This document shows, piece after piece, positions 50,223 through 59,044 of a stretch of DNA of 64,000 bases (the stretch's first letter is position 1; each line of letters opens with the position of its first letter). Position numbers and translations under genes: made by a program. The stretch spans positions 62,001 to 126,000 of the forward strand of contig NZ_FMZC01000005.1 of assembly GCF_900102625.1 (NCBI RefSeq), read 5' to 3'. Source of the DNA: Paracidovorax valerianellae. Lineage in GTDB: Bacteria > Pseudomonadota > Gammaproteobacteria > Burkholderiales > Burkholderiaceae_C. The notes under the pieces were generated by a model. The model saw only the letters and a list, made by a program, of their open reading frames with translations, searched no databases and was not told the origin of the DNA.

Positions 50223-51065
50223 ATGGCCCTGGAACCGCTGGAACTGTACCGAGACAAGCACCACGCCTGCCTGATGTTTTCCGACCTCATCGAAGAGGAC
50301 GGGCAGGCCGTTCAGGCCAACCAATTCCTGATCGTGGACGGCGACACGGGCGCCATCATCGACCCGGGCGGCAACCTCGCCTTCAACGAGCTGTTCATGG
50401 GAATGTCCAAGCACTTCCCGCCGCACAAGCTGTCGTACCTGATCGCCTCGCACGCCGATCCGGACATCATCGCTTCTCTCGACCGCTGGATGACCAGCAC
50501 CAAAGCCACGCTGGTGATCTCGCGCGTGTGGGAGCGTTTCGCGCCGCATTTCACCAAGGTGGGCAAGACGGAAAACCGGGTGATCGGCGTGCCGGACGGC
50601 GGCGGCCACCTGCCGCTGGGGCGGCACGAACTGGTGCTGCTGCCGGCGCACTTCATGCATTCCGAGGGCAACTTCCACTTCTACGACCCGGTGAGCCGCA
50701 TCCTCTTCACGGGGGACCTGGGCGTGTCGATGACGTCGGGCGCCGAGGCGCGCGAGCCGGTCACCGAGCTGGCGCCACACATTCCCCGAATGGAAGGCTT
50801 TCACCGCCGCTACATGGTGTCCAACAAGATCCTGCGGCTGTGGGTGCGCATGGTGCGGCAGATGGACATCGCCATGCTGGTGCCACAGCACGGCGCGCCG
50901 ATCATGGGGCCGAAGGCCATCGGCGATTTCTTCGACTGGATCGAGAACCTGATGTGCGGCATCGACCTGTTCGACGACCGCGCCTACCAGTTTCCCACCG
51001 CGTTCATCGACCCGGCCACGCGGCAGGTGCGGCCCGCGCTGCACGCCGTGCAGGGGCGTGCTTAG
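50223..51065 (+). CDS. MBL-fold di-iron oxygen-binding protein (ODP/FprA-like)
   Basis: A 280-residue metallo-beta-lactamase-fold protein related to the N-terminal di-iron domain of flavodiiron proteins. Candidate metal ligands are His77, Asp79 and Asp81 (SHADPD, matching the H-x-E-x-D of flavodiiron enzymes), His146 (FMHSEGN), Asp165 (FTGDLG) and His223 (PQHG). There is no flavodoxin domain, so it resembles oxygen-sensing ODP proteins more than reductases. The ATG at 50223 is used because the predicted transcript starts near 50203; an in-frame start at 50178 would lie upstream of it. FNR control implies a role at low oxygen or with NO; this is an inference. Confidence 0.85.
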   Translation: MALEPLELYRDKHHACLMFSDLIEEDGQAVQANQFLIVDGDTGAIIDPGGNLAFNELFMGMSKHFPPHKLSYLIASHADPDIIASLDRWMTSTKATLVISRVWERFAPHFTKVGKTENRVIGVPDGGGHLPLGRHELVLLPAHFMHSEGNFHFYDPVSRILFTGDLGVSMTSGAEAREPVTELAPHIPRMEGFHRRYMVSNKILRLWVRMVRQMDIAMLVPQHGAPIMGPKAIGDFFDWIENLMCGIDLFDDRAYQFPTAFIDPATRQVRPALHAVQGRA

Positions 51066-51122
51066 CCAAAAAGGCCTCCAGCGCAATAACCACTAGGGGA
51101 CATCGCTATTAAATTAATAGCA
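51066..51122 (+). repeat. Dispersed intergenic repeat, copy G
   Basis: CCAAAAAGGCCTCCAGCGCA, then ATAACCACTAGGGGACAT and CGCTATTAAATTAATAGCA. It fills the gap between the convergent di-iron protein gene and msrQ, and shares its CACTAGGG middle with copy J. Confidence 0.8.
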
Positions 51123-51129
51123 TCGTGAC

Positions 51130-51750
51130 TTATGCCGTGCGGGCCGGCGGCACGCGCCGGGCGAAGCGCTTCCACACGCGCCAGCCCAGCAGCGCGCCCA
51201 GGATCGCGGCATACACCGCCACCTCGGCGAAATTGTTCTTGCCTGCGCGCATCCAGAAGAAATGCAGCAGCGCCAGTCCCGCGACCGCATAGACGATCCG
51301 GTGCAGCGCCTGCCAGCGCTTGGCGCCCAGCCAGCGGATGGCGCGGTTGAACGACGTGGCCGCCAGCAGGGTGAGCAGCACGATGGCCAGCGTGCCGACC
51401 AGAATGAACGGGCGCTTGCCGATGTCGTACACGATCTCGGGCCAGTCGAACCCCATGTCCAGCCACGCATAGGCCATGAGGTGCAGCACCGCGTAGAAGT
51501 ACACGAACAGCCCCAGCATGCGCCGGAACCGCGCCAGCGCCGGCGTGCCGGTCATGACGCGCAGCGGCGTCACCGCCAGCGCCAGGCACAGGGCGCGCAG
51601 CGTCCAGTCGCCGCTGGACCGGATCAGCGTCTCGGCCGGGTTGGGGCCGAGTTGGTCGGTCGCGGCGCCAAACACCAGCCAGGCCAGCGGCAGCAGGCAC
51701 AGCGCGAACACCACCGGCTTGGCGGCGGGATGCATCAGCAGTTTTTTCAT
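51130..51750 (-). CDS. msrQ: Haem-binding membrane subunit MsrQ
   Basis: MsrQ (YedZ) passes electrons from the respiratory chain or flavin to periplasmic MsrP. The 206-residue protein has about six helices and the ferric-reductase-like fold, with haem-ligand histidines in YFYAVLHLMAYAWLD, KRWQALHRIVYAV and ALLHFFWMRAGK. It follows msrP by 73 bases. A repeat copy lies just past its stop codon. Confidence 0.93.
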   Translation of the reverse strand: MKKLLMHPAAKPVVFALCLLPLAWLVFGAATDQLGPNPAETLIRSSGDWTLRALCLALAVTPLRVMTGTPALARFRRMLGLFVYFYAVLHLMAYAWLDMGFDWPEIVYDIGKRPFILVGTLAIVLLTLLAATSFNRAIRWLGAKRWQALHRIVYAVAGLALLHFFWMRAGKNNFAEVAVYAAILGALLGWRVWKRFARRVPPARTA

Positions 51751-51823
51751 GGCGGCGGCCCTTGCAGGAAGGCGCTGGCTTGGCAGTTGAGAGCTAGAAC
51801 GGACCAGGTGGCGGGCGGGTGAA

Positions 51824-52819
51824 TCAGTAGAACTTCTTCAGGTCCATGCCGGCGTAGAGCGATGCCACCTGGGCCTCGTAGCCGTTGAACATCAGCGTCT
51901 TGCGCTTTTTGGCGAACAGGCCGTCTTCGCCGATGCGCCGCTCGGTGGCCTGGCTCCAGCGCGGGTGGTCCACGTTGGGGTTCACGTTGGAATAAAAGCC
52001 GTATTCCTGCTTGGCGGCCTTGTTCCAGGCGGTGCCCGGCTCCTTGTCGGTCAGGCGGATCTTGACGATGCTCTTGGCACTCTTGAAGCCGTACTTCCAT
52101 GGCACGACCAGCCGCACGGGCGCGCCGTTCTGGTTGGGCAGCACCTCGCCGTACATGCCGAAGGTGAGCAGCGTGAGCGGGTGCATGGCTTCGTCCATGC
52201 GCAGGCCTTCGGTGTAAGGCCAGTCGAGCACCGCGGAGCCCACGAACGGCATGGTCTTCTTGTCGGCCAGGGTGACGAACTCCACGTACTTGGCGCTGCC
52301 CTGCGGCTCCACGCGCTTGAGCAGTTCGGCCAGCGAGTAGCCCACCCACGGGATCACCATGGACCAGCCTTCGACGCAGCGCAGGCGGTAGATGCGTTCT
52401 TCCTGCGCGCTGAGCTTGATCAGGTCTTCGATGCCGAACTTGCCCGGCTTGTTGACCAGCCCTTCGACCTCCACCGTCCACGGCGTGGTCTTCAGGGTGT
52501 GGGCGTTGCGGGCCGGGTCGGCCTTGTCGACGCCGAACTCGTAGTAATTGTTGTAGGTGCTCGCATCCTTGTAGTCGGTCACCTTTTCCATCGTGTTGGC
52601 GCCGGCCACGGGGGATTTTCCGCCGGGCAGGGCCGCCAGCTTGCCCGGTCGCGCCGCCTGGGCGCCGGCATCGCGCGCGGCCCAGGTGGCCAGCGCCGCG
52701 CCGGCAGCGCCGCCGGCCATGAGCTTGATGAGGTCGCGCCGGCCTTCGTAGATGGCGCGGGGGGTGATTTCGCTACCGGTGCCGTGGACGAATCCGTCGT
52801 CGTTCCGTTTGATCAGCAT
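51824..52819 (-). CDS. msrP: Periplasmic methionine-sulfoxide reductase catalytic subunit MsrP
   Basis: MsrP (YedY) is a molybdopterin enzyme that repairs oxidised methionines in periplasmic proteins. The 331-residue precursor starts at 52817-52819 with AAGGA seven bases upstream. A Tat signal is present ([30 protein letters not shown], twin Arg at 27-28). The molybdenum-ligand Cys148 is in [17 protein letters not shown]. It pairs with msrQ. Confidence 0.95.
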   Translation of the reverse strand: MLIKRNDDGFVHGTGSEITPRAIYEGRRDLIKLMAGGAAGAALATWAARDAGAQAARPGKLAALPGGKSPVAGANTMEKVTDYKDASTYNNYYEFGVDKADPARNAHTLKTTPWTVEVEGLVNKPGKFGIEDLIKLSAQEERIYRLRCVEGWSMVIPWVGYSLAELLKRVEPQGSAKYVEFVTLADKKTMPFVGSAVLDWPYTEGLRMDEAMHPLTLLTFGMYGEVLPNQNGAPVRLVVPWKYGFKSAKSIVKIRLTDKEPGTAWNKAAKQEYGFYSNVNPNVDHPRWSQATERRIGEDGLFAKKRKTLMFNGYEAQVASLYAGMDLKKFY

Positions 52820-52890
52820 GGGGAATCCTTGTGTGTCGGGAGGCAACGCCCGTTATACGCGCGCTGGCCCCGCAAAGATTCACATTTTCA

Positions 52891-54252
52891 TCACAACGTG
52901 CCGTAACTGTGCAGGCCGGACAGCCACATGTTCACGCCCAGGAAGGCGAACGTCGTCACGCCCAGGCCCACCAGGGCCCACCAAGCCGAGAGGGTGCCGC
53001 GCAGGCCCTTCATCAGGCGCATGTGCAGCCAGGCGGCGTAGTTGAGCCACACGATCAGCGCCCAGGTCTCCTTCGGGTCCCAGCTCCAGTAGCCGCCCCA
53101 GGCCTCGGCCGCCCACAGCGCGCCCAGCACGGTGGCGATGGTGAAGAAGGCAAAGCCCACGGCGATGGCCTTGTACATGACGTCGTCCAGCACCTCGAAC
53201 GACGGCAGCCGGGCCGCGATGCGCCGGCGCCCCAGCAGAATGCCCGCCACGATGAGCGCCGAGACGCCGAAGTACACCATCCAGTAGCTGCCGCCGTTCT
53301 CGGTGGCGCCCTGGCGGAACACGATGGGCTCGAAACACAGCACCACGCCCAGCAGCCACAGCGGCGCGAGCTTGTACCAGCGCGTCTCGCCGGCCTGCTG
53401 CTTGATCAGGTAGGCGAACGCCACCATGGCCGACAGCGCGAAGGTGCCGTAGCCGATGAAGTTGGCGGGCACGTGCAGCTTCATCCACCAGCTTTTGAGG
53501 GCGGGTACCAGCGGCTGGATCTCGTGCGCCTCGCGCACCACCGTGTACCAGAGCAGAAAGCCCACCGCCGCGCTCACCACCAGCATGACGAAACCGCCCA
53601 GGGCGCGCGTCTCGTACTGGGCCTCGTAGTACAGGTAGAAGGCCGCGGTCATCCAGCAAAACAGCACGAACACTTCGTACAGGTTGCTGACCGGGATGTG
53701 GCCCACGTCGGCACCGATCAGGTAGCTTTCGTACCAGCGCACCAGCGTGCCGATCAGCGCCATGCCGATGCCCACCCACGCCAGGCGCGAACCCAGCAGC
53801 GACAACGTGCGGCCCTCGCCGCGCGAGAACATGCCGATCCAGTAGAACGCGGTGCTCATGAAGAACAGCATGCTCATCCAGAGGATGGCCGACTGGCTGG
53901 ACAGGAAGTATTTGAGGCCGAACACCGTGTCGGCGCGCGCCAGGCTGCCCGCGCCGTCCTGCTGGTAAAGGCCGATGGCCAGCAAGGCGAACGCAGCCAC
54001 CACCACCATCAACACGCGCAGCGGCCGCCAGAACCAGCCCAGCCACACGGTGCAGGGAATGGCGCCCAGCAAGATGCCTTTTTCGTACACGTCCATGAAC
54101 GCGCCGTAGCGCTGCAGCGCGTAGAGCCCGCCCGCTGCGACGAGCGCGGCGAAGACCCAGTCGAACACGTTGCGCCGCGCGAGAAAGCCCTCGTTCAGCG
54201 TGATGGTGCGGTCGGCACTGTTTCGGGCGGCGTCCGTGGCGGCGGTGTTCAT
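52891..54252 (-). CDS. ccsA: Cytochrome c biogenesis protein CcsA/ResC (CcsB-type naming varies)
   Basis: This polytopic protein carries and delivers haem for System II cytochrome c maturation, with ResB as partner. The 453-residue product has about eight helices and the WWD haem-handling motif WGGYWSWDPKETWALIVWL. Conserved histidines flank it (MKLHVPANFIGY, WLHMRLMKG). The start at 54250-54252 overlaps the resB stop (ATGA). Confidence 0.95.
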   Translation of the reverse strand: MNTAATDAARNSADRTITLNEGFLARRNVFDWVFAALVAAGGLYALQRYGAFMDVYEKGILLGAIPCTVWLGWFWRPLRVLMVVVAAFALLAIGLYQQDGAGSLARADTVFGLKYFLSSQSAILWMSMLFFMSTAFYWIGMFSRGEGRTLSLLGSRLAWVGIGMALIGTLVRWYESYLIGADVGHIPVSNLYEVFVLFCWMTAAFYLYYEAQYETRALGGFVMLVVSAAVGFLLWYTVVREAHEIQPLVPALKSWWMKLHVPANFIGYGTFALSAMVAFAYLIKQQAGETRWYKLAPLWLLGVVLCFEPIVFRQGATENGGSYWMVYFGVSALIVAGILLGRRRIAARLPSFEVLDDVMYKAIAVGFAFFTIATVLGALWAAEAWGGYWSWDPKETWALIVWLNYAAWLHMRLMKGLRGTLSAWWALVGLGVTTFAFLGVNMWLSGLHSYGTL

Positions 54253-56432
54253 GCGGTGTCTCCATGGGGGCGCGCCCCGATGAGTTTGTCGGTGAGCCGG
54301 GCGAATTCGCGGTCGCCGTCCATGGTCTTGCGGTTGCTCGACAGCGCCATCGTGGCCTGGGCGCCACCGCTTTGCGGCACGAGCCACACCCACAGGCGCC
54401 GCTCGCGCACGTAGAGCATCGAGAAGACGCCGATGATCAGCAGTGCGCAGCCGAGGTAGACGATGTTCTTGCCCGGCGCGCGCGCCACCTGGAACACGCT
54501 GGCCTGCACCTGCGTGAAATCCTTGAGTTCGAACGCGACCGGCACCGGGTATGCCTGCGCGTCGCTGAGCGACAGCACCGCCTGCGTCATGAAGGCCTGG
54601 GTCGCATCGCTTTGCTCCAGCGGCTTGAGGCCCACGCGCTCGCGGGTCAGCTGGGCGAGCTCGAACAAGGCGCCGTTCAGGATGCGGATCAGCACCTCGC
54701 CCGCGCGCTCGCGCTCGGCCGGCGGCACGTTCTCTTCCATGAAATCCGAGATCGCCTGCAGCCCGCCCCGGGCCTGCGCGCCCGGGTTACCTGCGCCGCC
54801 AGTGCCACCAGCGGCTGCACCACCGCTGCTGCCAGCAAACAGCGCCAGAGCGCGCACGGTCGATTGCGCCAGTTGCTCGCCCAGTTCGGGGCGCGATGGA
54901 TCGACCGCCTTCGCCACATAGCGGCGCACCGCCTGCTCACGCAATGCAGGATCGGCCAACGCCAGGCGCATGCGCAAAAAGCCTTGCATGCCGCCCTGGT
55001 CATCCACCGGAATGCGCAGGAAGCGGAAGGGCTCGGAGGGCGTCTCGCGCACGCCGAACAGAAACACAGGCTGGCCGTCGCCCGCGTCCATCGGCAGCAT
55101 GTAGTTGTGGAACTCGCGCGCCTGGCCAGCGGCGTCGCGCAGCTTGTAGCTCACGCTCGGGCCGATGTTGCGCAGCTCCTTGCGGCTCACGGTCTTGTTG
55201 CCGGCGCCCAGGCGCGACTCGATGGCCTGGCGCAGGTCCACCTTGCGCACGTCCGCCCCCGAGGTGACGGCACCGGTATCGGTGAAATTCTCGACGTTGA
55301 TGGTGCGCAGCGCGGTGAACTCCAGCGTGTACGGCTGGCCGGCCGCGTTGGCGGCCAATGGCGTCGAGCCGCCCACGGTGCCTTCGACATCGAACGGCTG
55401 GATGCCGGGCGCCAGCGGCACGGCGCGCAACTGCAAGCGCGAGCCGCCATCGTCGAAGCTCGATTGGTAGATCTCGATGCCGCGGTAGCTGGCCGGGTGG
55501 TTCACCTCGACCCGCGCGGGAACGGCCTCGCCCGTGGCCTTGTCGTGGATGATGATCTCGCTCGCGAAGAGCTTGGGCATGCCGGTGGAGTAGTGCTCGA
55601 CGATGAACTTCTTGAGCTCGATGGCGAACGGCAGGTCTTGCAGCAGCACGCCGTCGGACTGGTTCAGGATGGCCGTGCTCGATTGCGTGCCCTCGGCCAC
55701 CAGCAGGTTGCCGCGGAAGGTGGGGTTGCGCTCGGACAGTCGGTGCTCGGGCTTCACCTCGGAGATCAGGCCCCCGCCGTTGTACGGCGTCTTGCCGCCC
55801 AGCCACATCTGGGCGCGCACGACCAGGTCGCCGTCCAGCAGGCCGCCCACGCACACCAGCACGATGGCGCTGTGCGCAGCGATGTAGCCGATCTTGTTGG
55901 CCGCGCCGGCCTTGGCCGCCACCATCCAGCCGGTGCCGGGCCCGGCGGGCGTCGTGCGCTGCTGCAGCCGCACCTTCCAGCCGCCACCGGCCAGCATCTC
56001 GCCGATGCGGCGCGCGGCCGTCTCGGGGGTTTCGCCGGGCAGCGGGCCCTGCGCGCGCAGCCCGAAAGCCTGCAGGCTTTGCTCGCGGATGTTTTCCTTG
56101 TAGTTGCGCAGGTCGCCCAGGTAGCGCGGGCCGTTGCGCGCGATGCACAGCGAGGTGCTCGCCACCAGGAACGCGAGGATCAGCAGGAACCACCAGGCGC
56201 TGTACACGGCGTTGAGCTTGAGCGCCATGAACAGCTCGGCCCAGAACGGCCCGAACTGGTTCACGTAATTGGAGGAAGGCTCGTGCTGCTTGAGCACCGT
56301 GCCGATCACCGAAGCGATGCAGATCACCGTCAGCAGCGAGATCGCAAAGCGCATGGACGACAGCAGCTCCACGCCCGCGCGCACGGCCTGCGAGCGGGTA
56401 TGGAGGCGGATGCCGTGGGTGGTTTCAGACAT
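54249..56432 (-). CDS. resB: Cytochrome c biogenesis protein ResB (Ccs1)
   Basis: The partner of CcsA in apocytochrome reduction and haem ligation. The 727-residue product has three N-terminal helices (about 22-45, 80-100 and 180-200), a large periplasmic domain (about 210-670) and a final helix (about 675-697) before a cytoplasmic tail. The periplasmic part has a low-complexity Gly/Ala insert (SSGGAAAGGTGGAGNPG) not needed for the fold. It lies 117 bases downstream of the cytochrome c gene, with an FNR-like box in between. Confidence 0.94.
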   Translation of the reverse strand: MSETTHGIRLHTRSQAVRAGVELLSSMRFAISLLTVICIASVIGTVLKQHEPSSNYVNQFGPFWAELFMALKLNAVYSAWWFLLILAFLVASTSLCIARNGPRYLGDLRNYKENIREQSLQAFGLRAQGPLPGETPETAARRIGEMLAGGGWKVRLQQRTTPAGPGTGWMVAAKAGAANKIGYIAAHSAIVLVCVGGLLDGDLVVRAQMWLGGKTPYNGGGLISEVKPEHRLSERNPTFRGNLLVAEGTQSSTAILNQSDGVLLQDLPFAIELKKFIVEHYSTGMPKLFASEIIIHDKATGEAVPARVEVNHPASYRGIEIYQSSFDDGGSRLQLRAVPLAPGIQPFDVEGTVGGSTPLAANAAGQPYTLEFTALRTINVENFTDTGAVTSGADVRKVDLRQAIESRLGAGNKTVSRKELRNIGPSVSYKLRDAAGQAREFHNYMLPMDAGDGQPVFLFGVRETPSEPFRFLRIPVDDQGGMQGFLRMRLALADPALREQAVRRYVAKAVDPSRPELGEQLAQSTVRALALFAGSSGGAAAGGTGGAGNPGAQARGGLQAISDFMEENVPPAERERAGEVLIRILNGALFELAQLTRERVGLKPLEQSDATQAFMTQAVLSLSDAQAYPVPVAFELKDFTQVQASVFQVARAPGKNIVYLGCALLIIGVFSMLYVRERRLWVWLVPQSGGAQATMALSSNRKTMDGDREFARLTDKLIGARPHGDTA

Positions 56433-56490
56433 GGGCGAAAGACAAAAGGGCGGGCCATCCGTTCAGATGCGCCCGCCCGTCTTGGGTGTG

Positions 56491-56553
56491 ATTATCGGCG
56501 GTAGGTTCCGGGGTGCGGCTGGGCCGCCCACCCGGCGGATTGACCCAGATCAA
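56491..56553 (-). promoter_or_regulatory. FNR-like box and -10 element upstream of resB
   Basis: On the minus strand TTGATCTGGGTCAA (56540-56553) matches the FNR consensus except for one base. A GATAAT (56491-56496, minus) would place the transcription start near 56485, putting the box centre at about -61.5, a class I position. The box overlaps the cytochrome c stop codon. Confidence 0.45.
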
Positions 56554-57197
56554 CGCAGGCCAGCGATGTAATCGGCGACGGCCTTGATCTCGCGGTCGTT
56601 GAGCTTGGCGGCCACCTGCGTCATCTGCAGGCTGTTGCTGCGCACGCCGTCGCGGAAGGCGGTGAGCTGGGCGGCGGTGTAGTCGGCGTGCTGGCCCGAC
56701 AGGCGCGGGTACTGCACCGGAATGCCGGCGCCGTTGGGGCTGTGGCAGCCGGCGCAGGCGGCGATGTTGCGGTCGGCGATGCCGCCGCGGTAGATGCGCT
56801 CGCCCAGGGCGACCAGTTCCTTGTCCCTGGCGAAGCCGGGCTTGGCCTGCTTGGAGGTGACCCACCAGGCGATGTTGCGCATGTCGTCATCCGACAGGGC
56901 CGAGGCGAAGCCCTTCATGATCGGGTTGTTGCGCTTGCCGGATTTGAACTCCTGCAGCTGCTTGACGAGGTATTCGGGGTGCTGCTGGGCCAGCTTCGGA
57001 TTGGCGGCGATGGCGGAGTTGCCATCGGCCGCATGGCAGGCCACGCACACGGCGGTGTAGGTGGCTTCGCCCTTGGCAAGGTCCGGCTTGGCGGGTTTTT
57101 GCGCCCCGGCGGCAGGGGCGGCCCCCTGAGAAAAAGCTGGGAAAGCAGGAACTGCCAGCACGGCAGCCATCAGCATGGGAGCAAGCAATTTCTTCAT
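56550..57197 (-). CDS. Dihaem cytochrome c (c4 type)
   Basis: A 215-residue exported protein with a signal peptide (about 1-24, cleavage after FSQ or FS) and two c-type haem sites: CVACH at 51-55 and CAGCH at 148-152. Each is followed by a distal-ligand region (NPIMKGFASALSDDDMRNIAWW and the RSNSLQMTQVAAKLNDREIKAVADYI repeat), showing the internal duplication of cytochrome c4. It probably carries electrons from the bc1 complex to terminal oxidases. It precedes resB and ccsA, which would mature it. Confidence 0.93.
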   Translation of the reverse strand: MKKLLAPMLMAAVLAVPAFPAFSQGAAPAAGAQKPAKPDLAKGEATYTAVCVACHAADGNSAIAANPKLAQQHPEYLVKQLQEFKSGKRNNPIMKGFASALSDDDMRNIAWWVTSKQAKPGFARDKELVALGERIYRGGIADRNIAACAGCHSPNGAGIPVQYPRLSGQHADYTAAQLTAFRDGVRSNSLQMTQVAAKLNDREIKAVADYIAGLR

Positions 57198-57281
57198 ATC
57201 GAGGGTTCTTGTGTTATGGGCGCAAAACCGCGCGATTCTACAATGCGACCCCCCGGCCCTCTATCCTTGGTAACCCCCGTT

Positions 57282-58019
57282 ATGACGACTACATCACATG
57301 CGCCAGTTGCTGGCTCCCTCCCGCCCGCACCCGACGCCAAAGTCGCCATGGGGTGGCTGCACACCACGCGATTCCTGACGACGGCCGCGCAGTTGCACCA
57401 TCTGCCCCCCATCGATGTACCCGAAATCGCCTTCGTCGGCCGCTCCAATGCCGGCAAGTCCACCTGCATCAACACGCTCACGCAGCAAAAGCAGCTGGCC
57501 TACGCCTCCAAGAAGCCCGGGCGCACGCAGCACATCAACCTTTTCTCATTGGGCAAGCAGGGCGTGACCGATGCCGTGCTGGCCGACCTGCCGGGCTACG
57601 GCTACGCCGCCGTGTCGCGCTCGGACAAGATCCGCTGGCAGCAGGTGATGCTGAGCTACCTGGTCACGCGCCAGAGCCTGACCGGCATCGTGCTGCTGTG
57701 CGACCCGCGCCTGGGCCTGACCGAGCTGGACGAAGCGCTGCTGGAGGCCGTGCGCCCGCGCGTCGAGTCGGGCCTCAAGTTCCTGGTGCTGCTGACCAAG
57801 GCCGACAAGCTCACCCACGCCGAGCAGGCCAAGGTGCTGTCCATCACGCGACTGCAGGCCGGCGGCGGCGACGTCAAGATGTTCTCGGCCCTCAAGAAGC
57901 AAGGGGTGGACGAAGTGGCGCAACTGCTGTGGCAGTGGTCCCACCCGGTGGCCGGCCCCTCGCCCGAGGCGGCGGCCGACGACACCCCGGACGCCGACGA
58001 GGATTCAGAGCAAGAATAG
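57282..58019 (+). CDS. engB: Ribosome biogenesis GTPase EngB (YsxC/YihA)
   Basis: A GTPase required for large-subunit assembly. From the ATG at 57282 it has 245 residues: G1 at 53-60 (GRSNAGKS), G2/switch GRTQHINLFSL, G3 DLPGYGYA, G4 TKADKL and G5 near FSALKKQG. The C-terminal 30 residues are acidic. It is divergent from the cytochrome c gene, a common betaproteobacterial pairing. Its stop codon lies within repeat copy H. Confidence 0.95.
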   Translation: MTTTSHAPVAGSLPPAPDAKVAMGWLHTTRFLTTAAQLHHLPPIDVPEIAFVGRSNAGKSTCINTLTQQKQLAYASKKPGRTQHINLFSLGKQGVTDAVLADLPGYGYAAVSRSDKIRWQQVMLSYLVTRQSLTGIVLLCDPRLGLTELDEALLEAVRPRVESGLKFLVLLTKADKLTHAEQAKVLSITRLQAGGGDVKMFSALKKQGVDEVAQLLWQWSHPVAGPSPEAAADDTPDADEDSEQE

Positions 58020-58066
58020 GCTCCAGCGCAGACAGGTCATGCGCTGGCAGCTATCAAAAGCAGAGC
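58013..58066 (+). repeat. Dispersed intergenic repeat, copy H
   Basis: GAATAGGCTCCAGCGCAGAC, then TGCGCTGGCAGCTAT and CAAAAGCAGAGCA. It includes the engB stop codon and ends four bases before the next start codon. Confidence 0.65.
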
Positions 58067-58069
58067 ACC

Positions 58070-59002
58070 ATGATCGACACCATCGCGCACCCCCTGCCCC
58101 ATGGCATCACGCTGCAATGCCGCACCCGCGGCGAGCGCGGCCGTCCGGTGCTGCTGTTCCTGCACGGGTTTCCTGAAGGCGCCTTCATCTGGGATGCACT
58201 GCTGGACCACTTCGCCGACCCGGCCCATGGCGGCTACCGCTGCGTGGCGCCCTGGCTGCGCGGCTTCGCGCCGTCGAGCCACCCGCCCGAGGCCGAGGCG
58301 TACCGAGCCAAGCACCTGGTGCAGGACATCACCGCACTGATCGCGGCGGAATGCGGCGACGGCGGACCGCTCGCCGCACTGGTGGCCCACGACTGGGGCG
58401 GTGCGGTGGCGTGGAACCTGGCCAACCAGAGGCCTGACCTGATGAAGCGGCTGGTGATCGTCAATTCGCCGCACCCCGGCACCTTCCTGCGGGAGCTACA
58501 AAGCAACCCGGCCCAGCAGGCGGCGAGCCAGTACATGCACTTTCTCTGCCGCCCGGACGCCGAAGCCCTGCTGGCGGCGGACGATTTCCGGCGCCTGTTC
58601 GGGTTCTTCGACCGGCCCGACGGCACCGCGCCCGACTGGCTCACGCCCGAGGTGCGCGACCAGTACCGCGCCACCTGGAGCGGCGGCCTCACCGGCCCGT
58701 GCAACTACTACCGCGCCAGCCCCTTGCGCCCGCCGCGCGAAGGCGATGCCGCCGCCGGCGCGCTCTCGCTGGCCGATGCCATGTTGACCGTGAAAGTGCC
58801 CACGCGCGTGGTCTGGGGGCTGGGCGACCCGGCCCTGCTGCCGGGACTGCTGCAGGGGCTGGAGCAATGGGTGCCCACGCTGGTGCGCACCGAAGTGCCC
58901 GGCGCTTCGCACTGGATCGTGCACGAGCAGCCCGAGGCGGTGATCCAGGCCATCGCCGAGAGCCTGCGATCGCCCTCTGGCCAATCGCTACAAAATCAAT
59001 AG
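58070..59002 (+). CDS. Alpha/beta hydrolase (epoxide hydrolase-like)
   Basis: A 310-residue cytoplasmic alpha/beta hydrolase. The oxyanion segment FLHGFPEGAFIWD, nucleophile elbow VAHDWGGAVAW (Asp as nucleophile, typical of epoxide hydrolases and dehalogenases) and a late GASHWIVHEQP with the catalytic His are present. The acid is probably in VWGLGDPALLP. The substrate is unknown. Its leader is formed by repeat copy H, and no good ribosome-binding site is seen. Confidence 0.88.
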   Translation: MIDTIAHPLPHGITLQCRTRGERGRPVLLFLHGFPEGAFIWDALLDHFADPAHGGYRCVAPWLRGFAPSSHPPEAEAYRAKHLVQDITALIAAECGDGGPLAALVAHDWGGAVAWNLANQRPDLMKRLVIVNSPHPGTFLRELQSNPAQQAASQYMHFLCRPDAEALLAADDFRRLFGFFDRPDGTAPDWLTPEVRDQYRATWSGGLTGPCNYYRASPLRPPREGDAAAGALSLADAMLTVKVPTRVVWGLGDPALLPGLLQGLEQWVPTLVRTEVPGASHWIVHEQPEAVIQAIAESLRSPSGQSLQNQ

Positions 59003-59032
59003 CAATACTGCCAATGAATACGGCGGCAGAGG
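58987..59032 (+). repeat. Dispersed intergenic repeat, copy I (hairpin-first variant)
   Basis: CGCTACAAAATCAATAGCAA, then CTGCCAATGAATACGGCGGCAG. The block order matches copy E. It begins inside the last codons of the hydrolase gene. Confidence 0.6.
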
Positions 59033-59044
59033 ACGGTTTTCGCG

